NCBI GenBank assembly: GCA_019614645.1
Contig: JABWDB010000009.1
Span: 10,521,501-10,585,500 of the forward strand
Reading direction: 5' to 3'
DNA: 64,000 nucleotides
Origin: Stratiolaelaps scimitus
Lineage: Eukaryota > Arthropoda > Arachnida > Mesostigmata > Laelapidae
The notes below the pieces were generated by a model. It searched no databases. It saw only the letters and a program-made list of their open reading frames with translations, and was not told the origin of the DNA. This document shows positions 1 through 11,200 of this stretch, one piece after another; position 1 is the stretch's first letter; the number at the start of each line of letters is the position of its first letter. The translations under genes and the position numbers were made by a program.

Positions 1-41
1 TGGATAGCCGTGGGTATAGCCTCTTTGGATCTAACATATAT

Positions 42-59
42 TATATATATATATATATA
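42..59. repeat. (TA)n microsatellite
   Basis: About nine TA units, with short TA stretches just before it. Confidence 0.9.
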
Positions 60-3000
60 CGGGGAGAGAAAGAGAAATATATAGCATACCGAAGCGAAGC
101 AAAGCCGGTGTCTCCTTTCGCACCAGGCGCTGCTGCTGTGATAGAAGTTGCGACGACGGAGATGCGCACTTAGGCGCGACCGACGCGGCATGAGTCGTGC
201 TAGTCATCAGCGGAGCAAAGCGAGATTCTCGCCGTTCGTAGTGAGGGAACAGCAACTCAAGCTAGCGACGAAAACGAACAGAACCAAGCAGCAGACCAGC
301 AAGTAATCACTGCAGTTCTGCAAGGCTTTTTTTCCTCTCAATGCGGCATCGTTGTCGTCGTCGTTCTCGCCACCGCGGCTCCTAAACCAACTCCTTCTCC
401 TTGAACGCGGGGAAGGGAGAACTCATCTGCGCAGACACAAATAATCTGACTAGATCACACGTCTTCAAGACCATAGTCTCTTCTGGACCTCCGTACAGGC
501 AGCGAACAACAGGCCGATCAGTGGCTATCCTGGATGCCCTATTCTATACGAGGCGGTGTTTCTCGCCCAGAAGATGTGAGCGAATTGGAGAACGGTAATA
601 GAGAGCAGAACTATTGCTACCGCCGACCACTGGACATGAAGAAAAAAACGTCGGCTTTCTCAACGGCTTGCGTACTTGTCTGAGTCCGCTTGGTTAGTTC
701 ATACTTACGTCGTTGGGTTTGTCTGCTGAGAATTCGCCATACACTGCTGCTAGTGCAAGTATGGCTACTCGCCAGTAGAACTGCTACGATTACTCACTGG
801 TCTCGTTCAGATCTTCTTTCGTTGTCTGCGAACCATAGTGAACGTAGTCTCCTTGTTGCCATTGTCGACGTCCGTTGCCAAACCCGCGCGACTAACAGCG
901 ATGCTTGCGTTGCCTGCCTGCCTGCCGGTCGCCGCCACCGCCAATCCTGCTCGCACCATGCAACGAGCGGCAGTTTATCCAACGGTTGCTCGCCTCCCAT
1001 TCCGGGGACGACATTTCAGCACCCTCGATGCCCGCTGTCTCGATGCCCGAACGCCTGGTTTGCCTCTGTTTCCCATGCTCCGCAACCCCTTTGTTCTTAT
1101 CCCCGATTAGCCCGTTCCCGACCCCCACACATCCCCCTTGAGACAGCGAACGAACAACGACAGAGACCAAGAGCGACCGACCACTCTGATAATTACCCAA
1201 CTACCCCAGCTCGTGTTACCGCCCAGCTCACCCAGACGTCCCCAGATTGCGCCCCATAGTGGGGTCCGTTCCGACGTTCGTCGTGTGCGCGACGCGTTCT
1301 CTTGCAACGACCTCGGCTTGGCTCGGGCCATCAGTCTGCCTTCATTTCCCCTTTAGGTTCGACGTTTTCCCTTTGTCCCCGTGCCGTCACTGTTCGGTCC
1401 GACCCCCACATCGCTCTCTCCACCTCACAGTGCCTGCATACGCTGCTGTACGTCACTCGACGGTCGGTCGGTCGGCCGGCCAGCCTTCGGTCTGCCCCGA
1501 ATAAACAATCGTTGTCCCTGCGATCGTTGCGGGGTTCTGCGAAGAGACACGGCACGCTGCCTAGGCTAGGCTTGTCCCTCTATCGAAGGGAGGATGGAAG
1601 AGAGGACTTTCCTCGAGCCTGTCGGTCGTTTGATCGGGATGAGGGTTTTGCTTCACGCGAAATGCAAATGCGCTGCGTCCCATGCCCTCTTTGTCGAGTT
1701 TCGTCGACAGTTACTTGTACGTCGCGTGGCTGGTCGGTCGTCCGGTCCTCTTGCAGACCGCGGCGGATTCTGCAGCGTCTTTGAGTAAATATCACACGAC
1801 GTCAAAGACCTTATATTAGTGAGGTCATCACGACACTGAATAGGATTATAAACAGTTGTAACGGAAAGTGCTGTAATAATTCACAAAATACAGTTATTTT
1901 ATTGTGGCCTGTGCCGACCGCCAACCGTTGGATACCTCATGAATCATATCTCTGACCCCAGTGTGCTTGCACACTAAGTCTAATGGATTTTCATTTGGAT
2001 GGGCTCTGAGCATCATTTCTAACTCTGGACTCAATATTATCAAGTAGAAATGTTGTCAATATGCTGGAAAGAAAGCGTCGCACAAAAATCGTTATGCCGA
2101 AATGACGCACAGCTCGAATCCCAAACAACGATGAGACAAGATTGTAGTGGATAACTGCTCTTGAGTTCAAGAGCTCTTCAGTGCCTTCACTTCAGTCGGT
2201 TGCCACCAAGAACCCAGGAATTGCCAACGAAGTTCCTTAGGGATGCATAGCCAACAACGTCGTTGCAGCGTCTAGCAGCATCTAACTGCCTGCTGCTCAA
2301 TGGACTTCGGTGTCCGATATCTTGCACGCCAGTTTACGACGTAGTGCTTCCTATCACGAGCTACTTTACGGCGCCAGCTATCTCTAATCCTGGCTGCTTT
2401 ACAGCGTACTCCTCCCAATAGGTCCGACAACAGGTTGTTGTTGATCCTTTTCGGCTATGTTCCCGTTGCTTGGCGAGAGTGTAGAAGCCAGCCCGATCGT
2501 TTACGTCAAGTTACCAGCCGAACAACCCTCTCGATCTTTAAAGCTCAAGCGGGTGCAACTAACAGGGACCTTTCCGCACCTATAGGACAGACTTACCCCA
2601 GGGAAGAGCAGCATCGGCATCATCCTCTGTGGATAGTCTACACCAGCCGGCTATTGAGTTTGTTTGTTGTTTTGTTTAGCACAGAATGGATGCGAATGTG
2701 TGTCAAGGTATCATGGACGGGCACCTTCTAATTCGTACGTATGATAAAACTAGCTATTGTAATAGTGCTATACGTCCTGAAGTATAACGAGTAACGCTCA
2801 CAATATACGGTTTCAGACGAGAATGAATGAATTCCTTCATTAGCCAATTCAACGTATTAACGAAGAAACGAACTTCGTTCAGTGTATTCTGGTGTCGTTG
2901 TCGTGCCAGTCATTGGGCTTTTGATGGAGAAGGAACATGGCAATGCTGTACGTACTCCTTCAGTCTGCTAATGAAGTCTCCCCTTTTCGAGTTCAACACC

Positions 3001-4930
3001 ACATCAAACCTGTAGATTTCAGATACAGAATCACCATTCTTTAGCTTTGGGCTGTATCCACTCTCGCAAATTACCTATTTGGTCAGCCACAGCCACTCAG
3101 GGACATTCATAATAATTAAAGCGTTAAATCACTGTATACCTTATCGATAAATAAACACCCCACTCCAGGCCTACATAGTGGTTCTTACGATGGGAACACA
3201 GTCAGACGCAACGGCTCGGGTGCGCATAAATAATTCAGAGAGGAGGATTTTTAATAAAGCCTGTCAGGGTTGACACGATTCCCAACTCCACGCCGCCCCG
3301 TGCCGAATATTATCTCTACGAGGGTGTGAACCGAGCTAATGATAGAAAGTAATCAGAGATGATCTTGATCGGCCCAGAGTTGAAGGGAGAGAGCGAGAGA
3401 GAAAAGGCGATGTGGCCGACACGAGGAGATCGCAAGGGGGTTTGAATTGAAAACCTCGAGAGCTACAGATCCTGAGAACGGTGAGTGGCATTACCCTTAT
3501 TTTCACTGGCACGCTGACTGTACGGTACAGCGTCAGTGTCCGATCAAGCAGGGGAGGAAGAAGCAGCTCGGCCTGCAAACGACAAAGCAAATTGCCCCTC
3601 CGATCGGCCGGGAACCGCCGTGACTCCTCGAGCCGCTGAACGGGTCGACGAGCCGAGAGTGCCGTTGACTGCCCGCCGTCGTTTGATGGCGAATTATTCA
3701 ACAGGAGACGGGCCGTGTCCGTTCGTAGTGTCCGGTCAAAGTAGACGAAGATAGAGAGAGAAGCTGTGGAACGCGGAAACGTGCGGGGTCATCCGGGAAA
3801 GCAGGAAGTCGAGGGCTACTTCGAGGCAGATTCTATCTGAGGGTGCTGCTGAACGCCGGGATCGGGATGGTTGACGAAGGGACTAAAGATGAGAGCATTG
3901 GGAAAGTGTGAGTTTCCTAGTGCAGGCGTGCGAGGCGTCCAGCAGCCACCGCCTACGTTACGGGCCATGTTGGTAGGGAGCTATAGGCGTCATCGCCTCA
4001 GTTGTCATCCCATGGGACCGGGAGAAGGGGAGATGTATGAGGTCCTATCTCCCGCGTCCAATCCGTGACTGCCCCACACACAGTACCATCTCTTAGCAAC
4101 TGACCCCCTACCGTCCTCCTCAACACGTTACCAAGGAATTCTTGAATGCTGACGTTTGGCTCCCGTGCGTCTTTTCTACTGGAAGTAGAGATTAGGACTT
4201 GCTAGGTGCTAGGAAAATTGTGGTCAGATCTACGCATGTGGACTAGCGCAAGGAGGTTTGAAAACCAGGCCAGGCAAGGTGCCCGCCCGGGAAGGCTGGA
4301 ACTACGGAAAGTGTTAGCTGCTAGGTTAGCTCGATGACATTAGTAGTGCGTGGAAACTGTGGGCTTAGATCGTTCAATTAGATTTTGAAGGACTTCGGGG
4401 ATAGGGCCAGTCCTTCGAATATTGACAATAGATGGGGCCAGTGGTAAGGCTTTTATGCTCCTCGCCCCCTACCAGTAGATGCAAGTACGAGTTTAATAAC
4501 AGTCACACATCATCTTGCATATACAGGATCTCAAATTGTCACACGTATGAGTATGCTGGCTGGGACAGAAGAATCAGCACGGTCAGCAGAATTGAGATTT
4601 GATCGGCGCTGTCTGGTTATCCCCTAATCGCAATAGCAATTAGGGCCAAACAGATTCTTGTACACATTGCAATTTTGTACCGAAACAACGCCGCACGCAG
4701 TCTAGTACCAATAGCGATCGTCCGTCCATAAGGCATATGTGCCGATCTCTGAACGGATGTTCCTCATGCCGCAGTGTTTGAGCAGTGCTCATACAATAAA
4801 TGGCAATATGAATGCCTGGTACGGGATCATAATGGCACACACACCGTTGAGAATGTGGCTTTGTCCACGTGTGCTGCTGCTGAACGTAGCATGCTGTCTT
4901 GCATCGCCCGTCCTATATCATGCTATACTA
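60..4930. other. no gene recognised
   Basis: The GC-rich part at about 0.8-1.8 kb carries many overlapping chance frames on both strands. The rest is ordinary unique sequence. A GTGAGT donor-like site lies near 3480. I see no conserved motif. Confidence 0.5.
1461..1481. repeat. (TCGG)n repeat, CpG-rich
   Basis: Three to four TCGG units ending in GGCCGGCC. A similar run occurs at 20814-20834. Confidence 0.7.
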
Positions 4931-4979
4931 CTTTCCCTCTCTCTCGCTCTCTTTCTCTCTCTCGCTCTCTCTTTCTCTG
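4931..4979. repeat. interrupted (CT)n tract
   Basis: A CT tract of about 49 bp interrupted by CG and TT. It gives a spurious Leu/Ser-repeat frame. Confidence 0.85.
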
Positions 4980-7900
4980 TATATTTCTCGTTGGCCTCTA
5001 TGAGCTCATTCCGTGAGTCGCGCCTATCTTTCTCTCTCCGTCTCTCCACTTTTCTATCCTGACCCCTCAACACTGTAGTCCTTACTCCTTTACGAGGCTA
5101 TTCATTGCCGCCGAACGTCCGCGTGGCCCCGCTCCTTTTACTCCAAGCGCTTCCCGTCGCTGGCAGGAAAGCGGGTCACAGCGACGAAACGCTAGTCCTG
5201 ACAGACTCTCTCCGTAGGCGCGGTGCGAGTAACAGCAAGGCCAGCAGGATCGCCAAGCGAGCTGGGGTGAGCCTGCGCATCACACAATGTATACCTCTCC
5301 GAGGGCGTAGAAGGGAGACCTTGCAGGGAAAGAGAAGAGGGAGGGAAACGTCTGATGTGAAGGTCTACTACCGCCGCTGCTCTGGCCAAGGACAGGGACA
5401 CGATAACGGGATATGTATAACAGTCTACATAGCGTGTGCAGAAAGAGGACCTTACCAGGCAGCCAGCCCTACGCAGGCCCTCCGTATGCGCTCCTACCAT
5501 CATGACCTTGCGCCGTCGCCTCTTGGTAGCGCCTCCACGCGTCGATACACCAAGCGCCTGACCGGGCAGAATCCCCATCAACCCCTCGATGCTTCTCAGC
5601 TGCCGGCATCTTTCCGATGCCCCCGCGGTGCCCCCAGGCCGGAAGACAGCGGCGAGGGTCCCAACCGAAGGGGTTGAGCAAAGGCCCAAAGATGACTTGC
5701 TGTCATAATCACGTATCGTCTGCTCTTTGTGCTCCGGTCTCTTCCGACACGCGTCGCGTCGGAAGCACGGAGCCGCAGAATACCTGGGTGACACACGGCA
5801 CCGTCGAAGAGAATACGAGCAGAAATTGTGGTGGGAAGAATCGACTGAAGATGGCTAAAGGGCACACAATATACTAAGTATATTATATGATAAACAAGAA
5901 GAACCGGTCTCAACGTATTCATGAAGTGGTCTAGTTACTTATTCTACAAGTTAAAAATAACAATATTAGAGCTAACAATTATGTAAGCCAATTGCGCGAA
6001 ATAGGTGTTAACGATTGTGATGAAATAGATGCCAATGAATATTAAGTGTTGTCGTTCCTGAGATGAAAGCAGAATCGAATAACTACTGCGACAATGTCTT
6101 GGATACCAAAAATTTGCCTTCGCTGCGTTCTCGAGAGCTTCGTACGAATTAATTTTCTATTTCCCCAGGTTTGCTTCGACAAAGGTTGAGTTGAAAATCA
6201 GATATCCGTCATAATTATCTTCCACGCGTGCTTGAATCATATTCTTAAAAACCCTTGAAACAGGCCGCGTGCTTGGTCGATTTCGGGTGGATTTTCCCAT
6301 ACATATACCATGTCCGCAAATAGGCTTATCTCCTGCACAGCATACGTGACGGTTGTCTCTGATCCTCGAATGGCAGTAAGCTCTGCCACTTTCTGGCTAT
6401 GTGAAACTCCGTTGATCAGTGGATTTCTCCTCTCCCATTTTGCCTCCATCATCGAACATTTTACCAGTCGTGCGGCTGCTGCATTCTGGCCGTCGTCCCT
6501 TAAGCACACACCGAATTTCTGTTGCAAGAAAAGTGTCCTTCTTTCGTCATCGCTTGACTCTGCGGCCCGTGCCATGCTGCGGGCTTGGCGGGCAGTCGTG
6601 TAGTCGCGTGGACTCACTTTTCCCCGATGATCATCCGGTCCACTGTTGGCGACACTGGCCGTCGAAATTTCTCCTTGTTCCTCATTGATTGAGTAACAAC
6701 AACTGCTGACGGGCGACGAGTCCGCGGGGGTATGTCAAAAACGAAATCAAAACGATGTAATGCCGCCGCGCCCAGAAGACGCCAGCGGGATCCGTGGCTA
6801 AAGGATAGCAAGCGCTCGGGTGAAGAGATCACACAATCGACGCATTATGAGCCACAGGACGAACGACAGCCGAAAGAAAAAGTATAGTGGTGGTGTAGCT
6901 GTGCGTGGGCGTAGTGCTCGAAGAATGTGCCTAAGAATCTCAGTCTTGCGTTACTGTGTTGGGGGAGAGCAAGGCGACGCGACAAGGCCGGGGAGGATAT
7001 GTGGGGGTGTCTCCGTGCCTGCGGACATCTACGTTGGCAGCATCGGTCGCGCTGCAAAACACAAAATACGCTTGAGTCGTTTTCAAGTTGGGGCCTCGAA
7101 CGCTACGAGTGGAGCACCAGGCCGCAGTAGGCGCTGGGGCTGCCAAGGAGGGAAGGCAGTCGTATAGGGAGCTGTTCGCCAGCTATGGCGGAGTATGCGG
7201 TGGCGGCTCCGAAAGGGAGTCAGGCAGGGTAAAAATTGAGTTACGAGTACGAGGTAATCCAATTTTTCGGCTTGAGGCTTTGTGGTCGCTTGGCTGACTG
7301 GATGGTTTGTTGGTTGGTTGGTCGCTGGGTTTTAAAAAGGTCATTTAGATAACGTCGTTGGCTCGCCGATTTCCGGCGGCGAACGACGTGCAGCGGGCAT
7401 GGCGGCGCGACGGACGAGGTCCGCCCTGCTCAGTGCCTTGATCTATCTTGAGCGGGAGAGGGACAGACGTTGGCGTATTGTGGCTGTATACGAGATCAAG
7501 AAAGAGGATCGAGTGATGATTCAAACTACTCCGGAGTTTTACAGTTTTTACATCGAGCTTACGGAGCGATGAGCCACGAGCCGCCACGGACCATGGAAGT
7601 TTTGGTTGCCGTGCGTTCTAGAGAGATACGAAGATCTCGAAGGAAAAAAGAAATGGTAGAAGTGCTGGGAATGGAGAAACGTTCACAAAGCATGCTGCTC
7701 AATCATGTCTTGGACATCTTGAGCGACTCACGCTATATAAACACATGTATGCATTACTACATAGCGTGTAAAATTACTCTTAGCCGACCATCCAACGAGT
7801 GAGCGCCATGAGGACGCTTTCCCATCGTGCTGCGCCCACCGCCCGTCTACGATAACTGGTAACTCGTGAGTGAAAGGGGACCGATGAGATCAACACGAGC

Positions 7901-8640
7901 CCAGTGGGGATACAGGGTGAGACATCTAAGCTTGTCCAATCCGTACGGGGTCAGGAGACTAGGGACATCAGCCGGCGTCAGCCGGCACCGGGCGTACGCC
8001 GAAACTGCGACCCGGTCGTGCGTTAAAGTCTTGGAATTCCACATAATTATATTAGACCAGCAAGCTTCCAATATGCGACACCCCAGTCACGGGGGTTGGG
8101 GGAGGTGGGTGGGGGGCGAAAAATAAGAGCGTCTCGATAGTTTCCCGCGTGTGACCTTGAGACCGCTTTCGCGATGCAGACACAGGCCACGCAAGACACC
8201 ACTGTGCCATGGGAAGTAAGTTGAAGTTTTGTCGTTCAAATCCTCTTAACTTCCCTGCAGCTGGCGTTGGCCAAGCGGCGACGCTCTACGTTCGAAGGAT
8301 TATGCCTTCTAGCAGAGTGCATAACTGCAGGCAGACTTTAGCGCTGTTAACGTAAGGTCTACCGAGCGTAGAATAGAACATCACCCAAATTGATGGGCCA
8401 GCTGGCTTGCGTCATTCTAACATTGGCGGATTGGGTTTTTGCGTGTAACTTGCATCAACCTGTGTACTACCTATGTATGTATGATGACGATACAAAGCAA
8501 GTGGAGTTTACCAGGTGATCGTGATCTGTTCGTGTAGCAGAGAAAAGTTAGCGTGCTCAAGTTGTGGCTCGCTCGACTGTCAACGGAACCTTGGTAAACG
8601 TCGACTCGACTCAGGTCGTATTCAACTGTGATCGTCTCAG
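4980..8640. other. mostly no gene recognised; one candidate minus-strand frame
   Basis: Block 5.1-5.9 kb is GC-rich and opens 190-200-codon frames on both strands at once, which is the signature of low stop density rather than coding. The only candidate kept here is 6237-6575. A (GGTT)n-like stretch lies at about 7300-7325 and a TATATAAA motif near 7733. Confidence 0.5.
6237..6575 (-). CDS. candidate small protein, 112 aa, unrecognised
   Basis: Reading from an ATG at 6575 down to a TGA ending at 6237 gives 112 residues. The start context is good: A at -3 and G at +4. The N-terminus is charged (MARAAESSDDERR), the middle has an Ala-rich stretch and the C-terminal part contains FADMVYVWENPPE. 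There is no signal peptide or obvious membrane span. The frame stays open upstream of the ATG to about 6730, roughly 167 codons in total, and a GTGAGT donor-like site on this strand lies near 6612-6617, so the open stretch could also be part of a longer exon. I do not recognise the family. At this GC content a few frames of this length are expected by chance, and no AATAAA is visible just downstream on this strand. Real coding status is uncertain. Confidence 0.25.
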   Translation of the reverse strand: MARAAESSDDERRTLFLQQKFGVCLRDDGQNAAAARLVKCSMMEAKWERRNPLINGVSHSQKVAELTAIRGSETTVTYAVQEISLFADMVYVWENPPEIDQARGLFQGFLRI

Positions 8641-8649
8641 CCGCTTGGG

Positions 8650-8925
8650 AATTCGTAATTGTGTAATTATATGATTGTGTGATTTCATAATTATGTAATA
8701 TACGATTATGTGATTTCGTAATTTTGTAATTACATGATTATGTGATTTCGTAATTATGTAGTTACATGATTATGTGATTTCGTAATTATGGGAATTAGTA
8801 ATTTTGTGATTTCGAAATTATGGGAATTCGTAATTTTGTTATTTCGAAATTTTGGGAAGTCGTAATTTTGTGATTTCGAAATTATGGGAATTCGTAAGTA
8901 TGTGATTTCGAAATCATGGGAATAA
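8650..8925. repeat. AT-rich minisatellite, period about 32 bp, 8 to 9 copies
   Basis: Units vary around GTAATTNTGTGATTTCG(A/T)AATTATGG. The left half carries a variant with TACATGATTATGTGATTTCG and the right half a variant with GGGAATTCG, so two subfamilies sit side by side, as expected from local duplication and drift. Sub-repeats of about 14-16 bp are visible inside each unit. The array gives a stop-poor minus-strand frame that is only the repeat itself. Confidence 0.85.
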
Positions 8926-9382
8926 AATGAATAATACACATTGTTATATGCCTGTAATATATAGGACCGGAGCTCCATAGCGACGACGGCTCGTATCAGT
9001 GAATATTCTCGTGTAACAAATTGAGTATCAATTGTTTACACTCTTGCATAGGACGCATCTTTGCAGCCCAAGGACAAAAAAGCCTTTATGAGCCTTTATG
9101 TTGGAAAAAAGTAAAAATGCCGTTCTCAGCCAGCGGGGGGTCTCTCTCTTTCCAAGAAGTTGCAAGACAAATTCTGCCAAGTAGTATCTCTATTGTACTA
9201 TGATGGAGAAACTGTATCGCGTCCAGGCCGTTGCTCAGTGTGAATAGTACTTACTATTTCATATATCGAAGGATGCACAACGTTAATAATTCACTTGAAA
9301 TATTTGACTATGCAGCCAGCATTTTATTCTGGAAGGCACTCCTTTATCGTGGAAGGGCGGGACGCCCCTCAGGTCGAAAAAA

Positions 9383-9445
9383 ATAGGCTTACAGTTGAAA
9401 CTGAACTTTGATTTAGACTAACGCCGTACTCAACTGTAAGCATAT
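9383..9445. other. 16-bp inverted repeat (15/16), 31-nt spacer
   Basis: Arms at 9383-9398 and 9430-9445 pair through GCTTACAGTTGA/TCAACTGTAAGC plus four outer bases with one mismatch. Confidence 0.7.
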
Positions 9446-9951
9446 GGTTCCCTGCCCTTGTCTCCTGTATTTGGTGTGCCTATAAGTCGCGCGATACTTT
9501 GGGTAGCTCGCTAAGGCTGCAGGGTCTGCCCTTGGCAGCGCAACTATAGCATTCGAAATAGATCATGTGGCGATAAATCACAATCTATCGTATTCATGAA
9601 CCATCATCAGTACGCTCTTTATTCTACTGAAGATGCCATTGGGGAAATACTGAATAGACTAAATACTACTTGCAAAAACTAAGAGAAACTTGAAAAGGAA
9701 TTGCAAAAAACCGTTTACCATGCAACCCGATATAAAAAGTATTAGAATGTTGTTAGTCTTGGCAGAATGTTCGTCTATTTTTGATGAGAGCTCCTCTCTG
9801 GAACATGACCAATATACTCCATCATTCTATCGCTCATCCTTACACCATACCCGCTTTTGGGCGTGTGTTGCAATAGAGAAGGAAATTATTCTTAGGAACA
9901 ATGGGGGTGGTCTCAGTAACAACGAGCAACGATTTTATTACCAAAGCTGTA

Positions 9952-10002
9952 CCCTCATCATAATCAGTATTTAAAATCTATAGATACTGATTATGATGAG
10001 GG
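9952..10002. other. perfect 19-bp inverted repeat, 13-nt spacer
   Basis: The arm CCCTCATCATAATCAGTAT (9952-9970) is perfectly complementary to 9984-10002. The spacer is TTAAAATCTATAG. Weaker pairing continues for a few bases outside. As a transcript this is a strong snap-back hairpin. It lies about 500 bp from another stem-loop (9383-9445). Confidence 0.8.
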
Positions 10003-10271
10003 CACATCAGGATATGATCTACCCTTTGAGGATGTAAGCAATTAAATAGGTTTACGCTCTCACCGTTTTGTGAAAGGACGTATGCCTTGCCCGAGATCGT
10101 CGATTAGAGACAACACAAAATTACACTGGTAAGACTTGGTAGATTCAAGACGTAGACAGTTGATTCTGCGCTCCCAACGCCCCGGTCTGTTTGGATGTCC
10201 CTGTTCAAATTTGGTCTGCAACGTTGAAGTCGTTGCATCGATACTTAGGTTGACTGCCTTCCTATACCCTA

Positions 10272-10289
10272 TCTCTCTCTCTCTCTCTT
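10272..10289. repeat. (CT)n microsatellite
   Basis: A short, nearly pure CT run. Confidence 0.85.
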
Positions 10290-11172
10290 TTTATGTGTAT
10301 GGTCTCAGAGGCTATGTTTCCACTAAGGTCTCGTGGGGCGCTGGTGTGATCCTCCGTGACAAGGGGATTATTTCCAGCTTGTTGGCCACGGACCGCAGTG
10401 TTCGTTTTTGGCGGGCTGCGTTCCCTTTCCTTCTTTTCTTACCTAGCCTTATAGTGGGTGCCTAGCTTTCAGTCGTGTCTAAGCGTCTTTCCTGCTGCTA
10501 GCTACCCAGCCCAGTTTCCTTCATGCCATGATGCTGTTTTAGTCGTTTTGTCACCTCGTTCGGGCTCTCCTTTTGCCCGTGGGCGTTTGCAAAACGCATT
10601 TTTCTGACACAAATCTTCAGCCCCGCAACGCTGAAAGCTACGTGAAACACACGAAGTGACTAACACGAGTAAAATTTGTAGGATTGCATAAAGTTACCTG
10701 GCAGAGTGACCCGACCTGACCTCACCAATGTTGGAGCGGCATATTTCGGGCAGACCACTAATAGCTACTAGAAAGCATACTATTCCAAGTAGCACCTTGG
10801 TTATAACTCACAACGTTAAAGTTGACAATATTTCACTGAGCTATCAACCTACGCCCTTGGGTTTAGCGAATCGCTCTCAACATTTAAAATCAACGGCACA
10901 CTCCAGTTAAATTGCATGACAAAATCGAAATTGTTTGTGTCAGCTTCAGTGGAGGTACAGTAATTTCATCAATTTTTGTGGGTGCGAGACCGATAAACAT
11001 TATTTCACTTCTTTTGTCTGAACTCTCGTTTAGAACTTCATACACCCCTGCCCCCACCATATTTCTTTGTGCGCAGTTGGTGAGGAAAGTTTTTCACGGT
11101 GGTTTGTCAACTTAAGAACTGCAACATACTAGACCCTTTGTGAACTTAGACAGACAGAGAGACGCAACCTAA

Positions 11173-11200
11173 TGCTGCCAGCGACCACATACTGGCAGCA
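11173..11200. other. 9-bp perfect stem-loop
   Basis: TGCTGCCAG pairs with CTGGCAGCA around a 10-nt loop. Confidence 0.5.

Noticed and set aside
4622..4645. CCCTAAT/ATTAGGG 7-bp hairpin
   Set aside because: It is too short to stand out among the many chance inverted repeats of this size.
5105..5794. 190-200-codon frames on both strands
   Set aside because: Equal-length frames on opposite strands in a GC-rich block point to low stop density rather than coding.
8650..8925. CRISPR-like regular repeat
   Set aside because: Units are contiguous and degenerate with no unique spacers, and the DNA is eukaryotic. It is a minisatellite.
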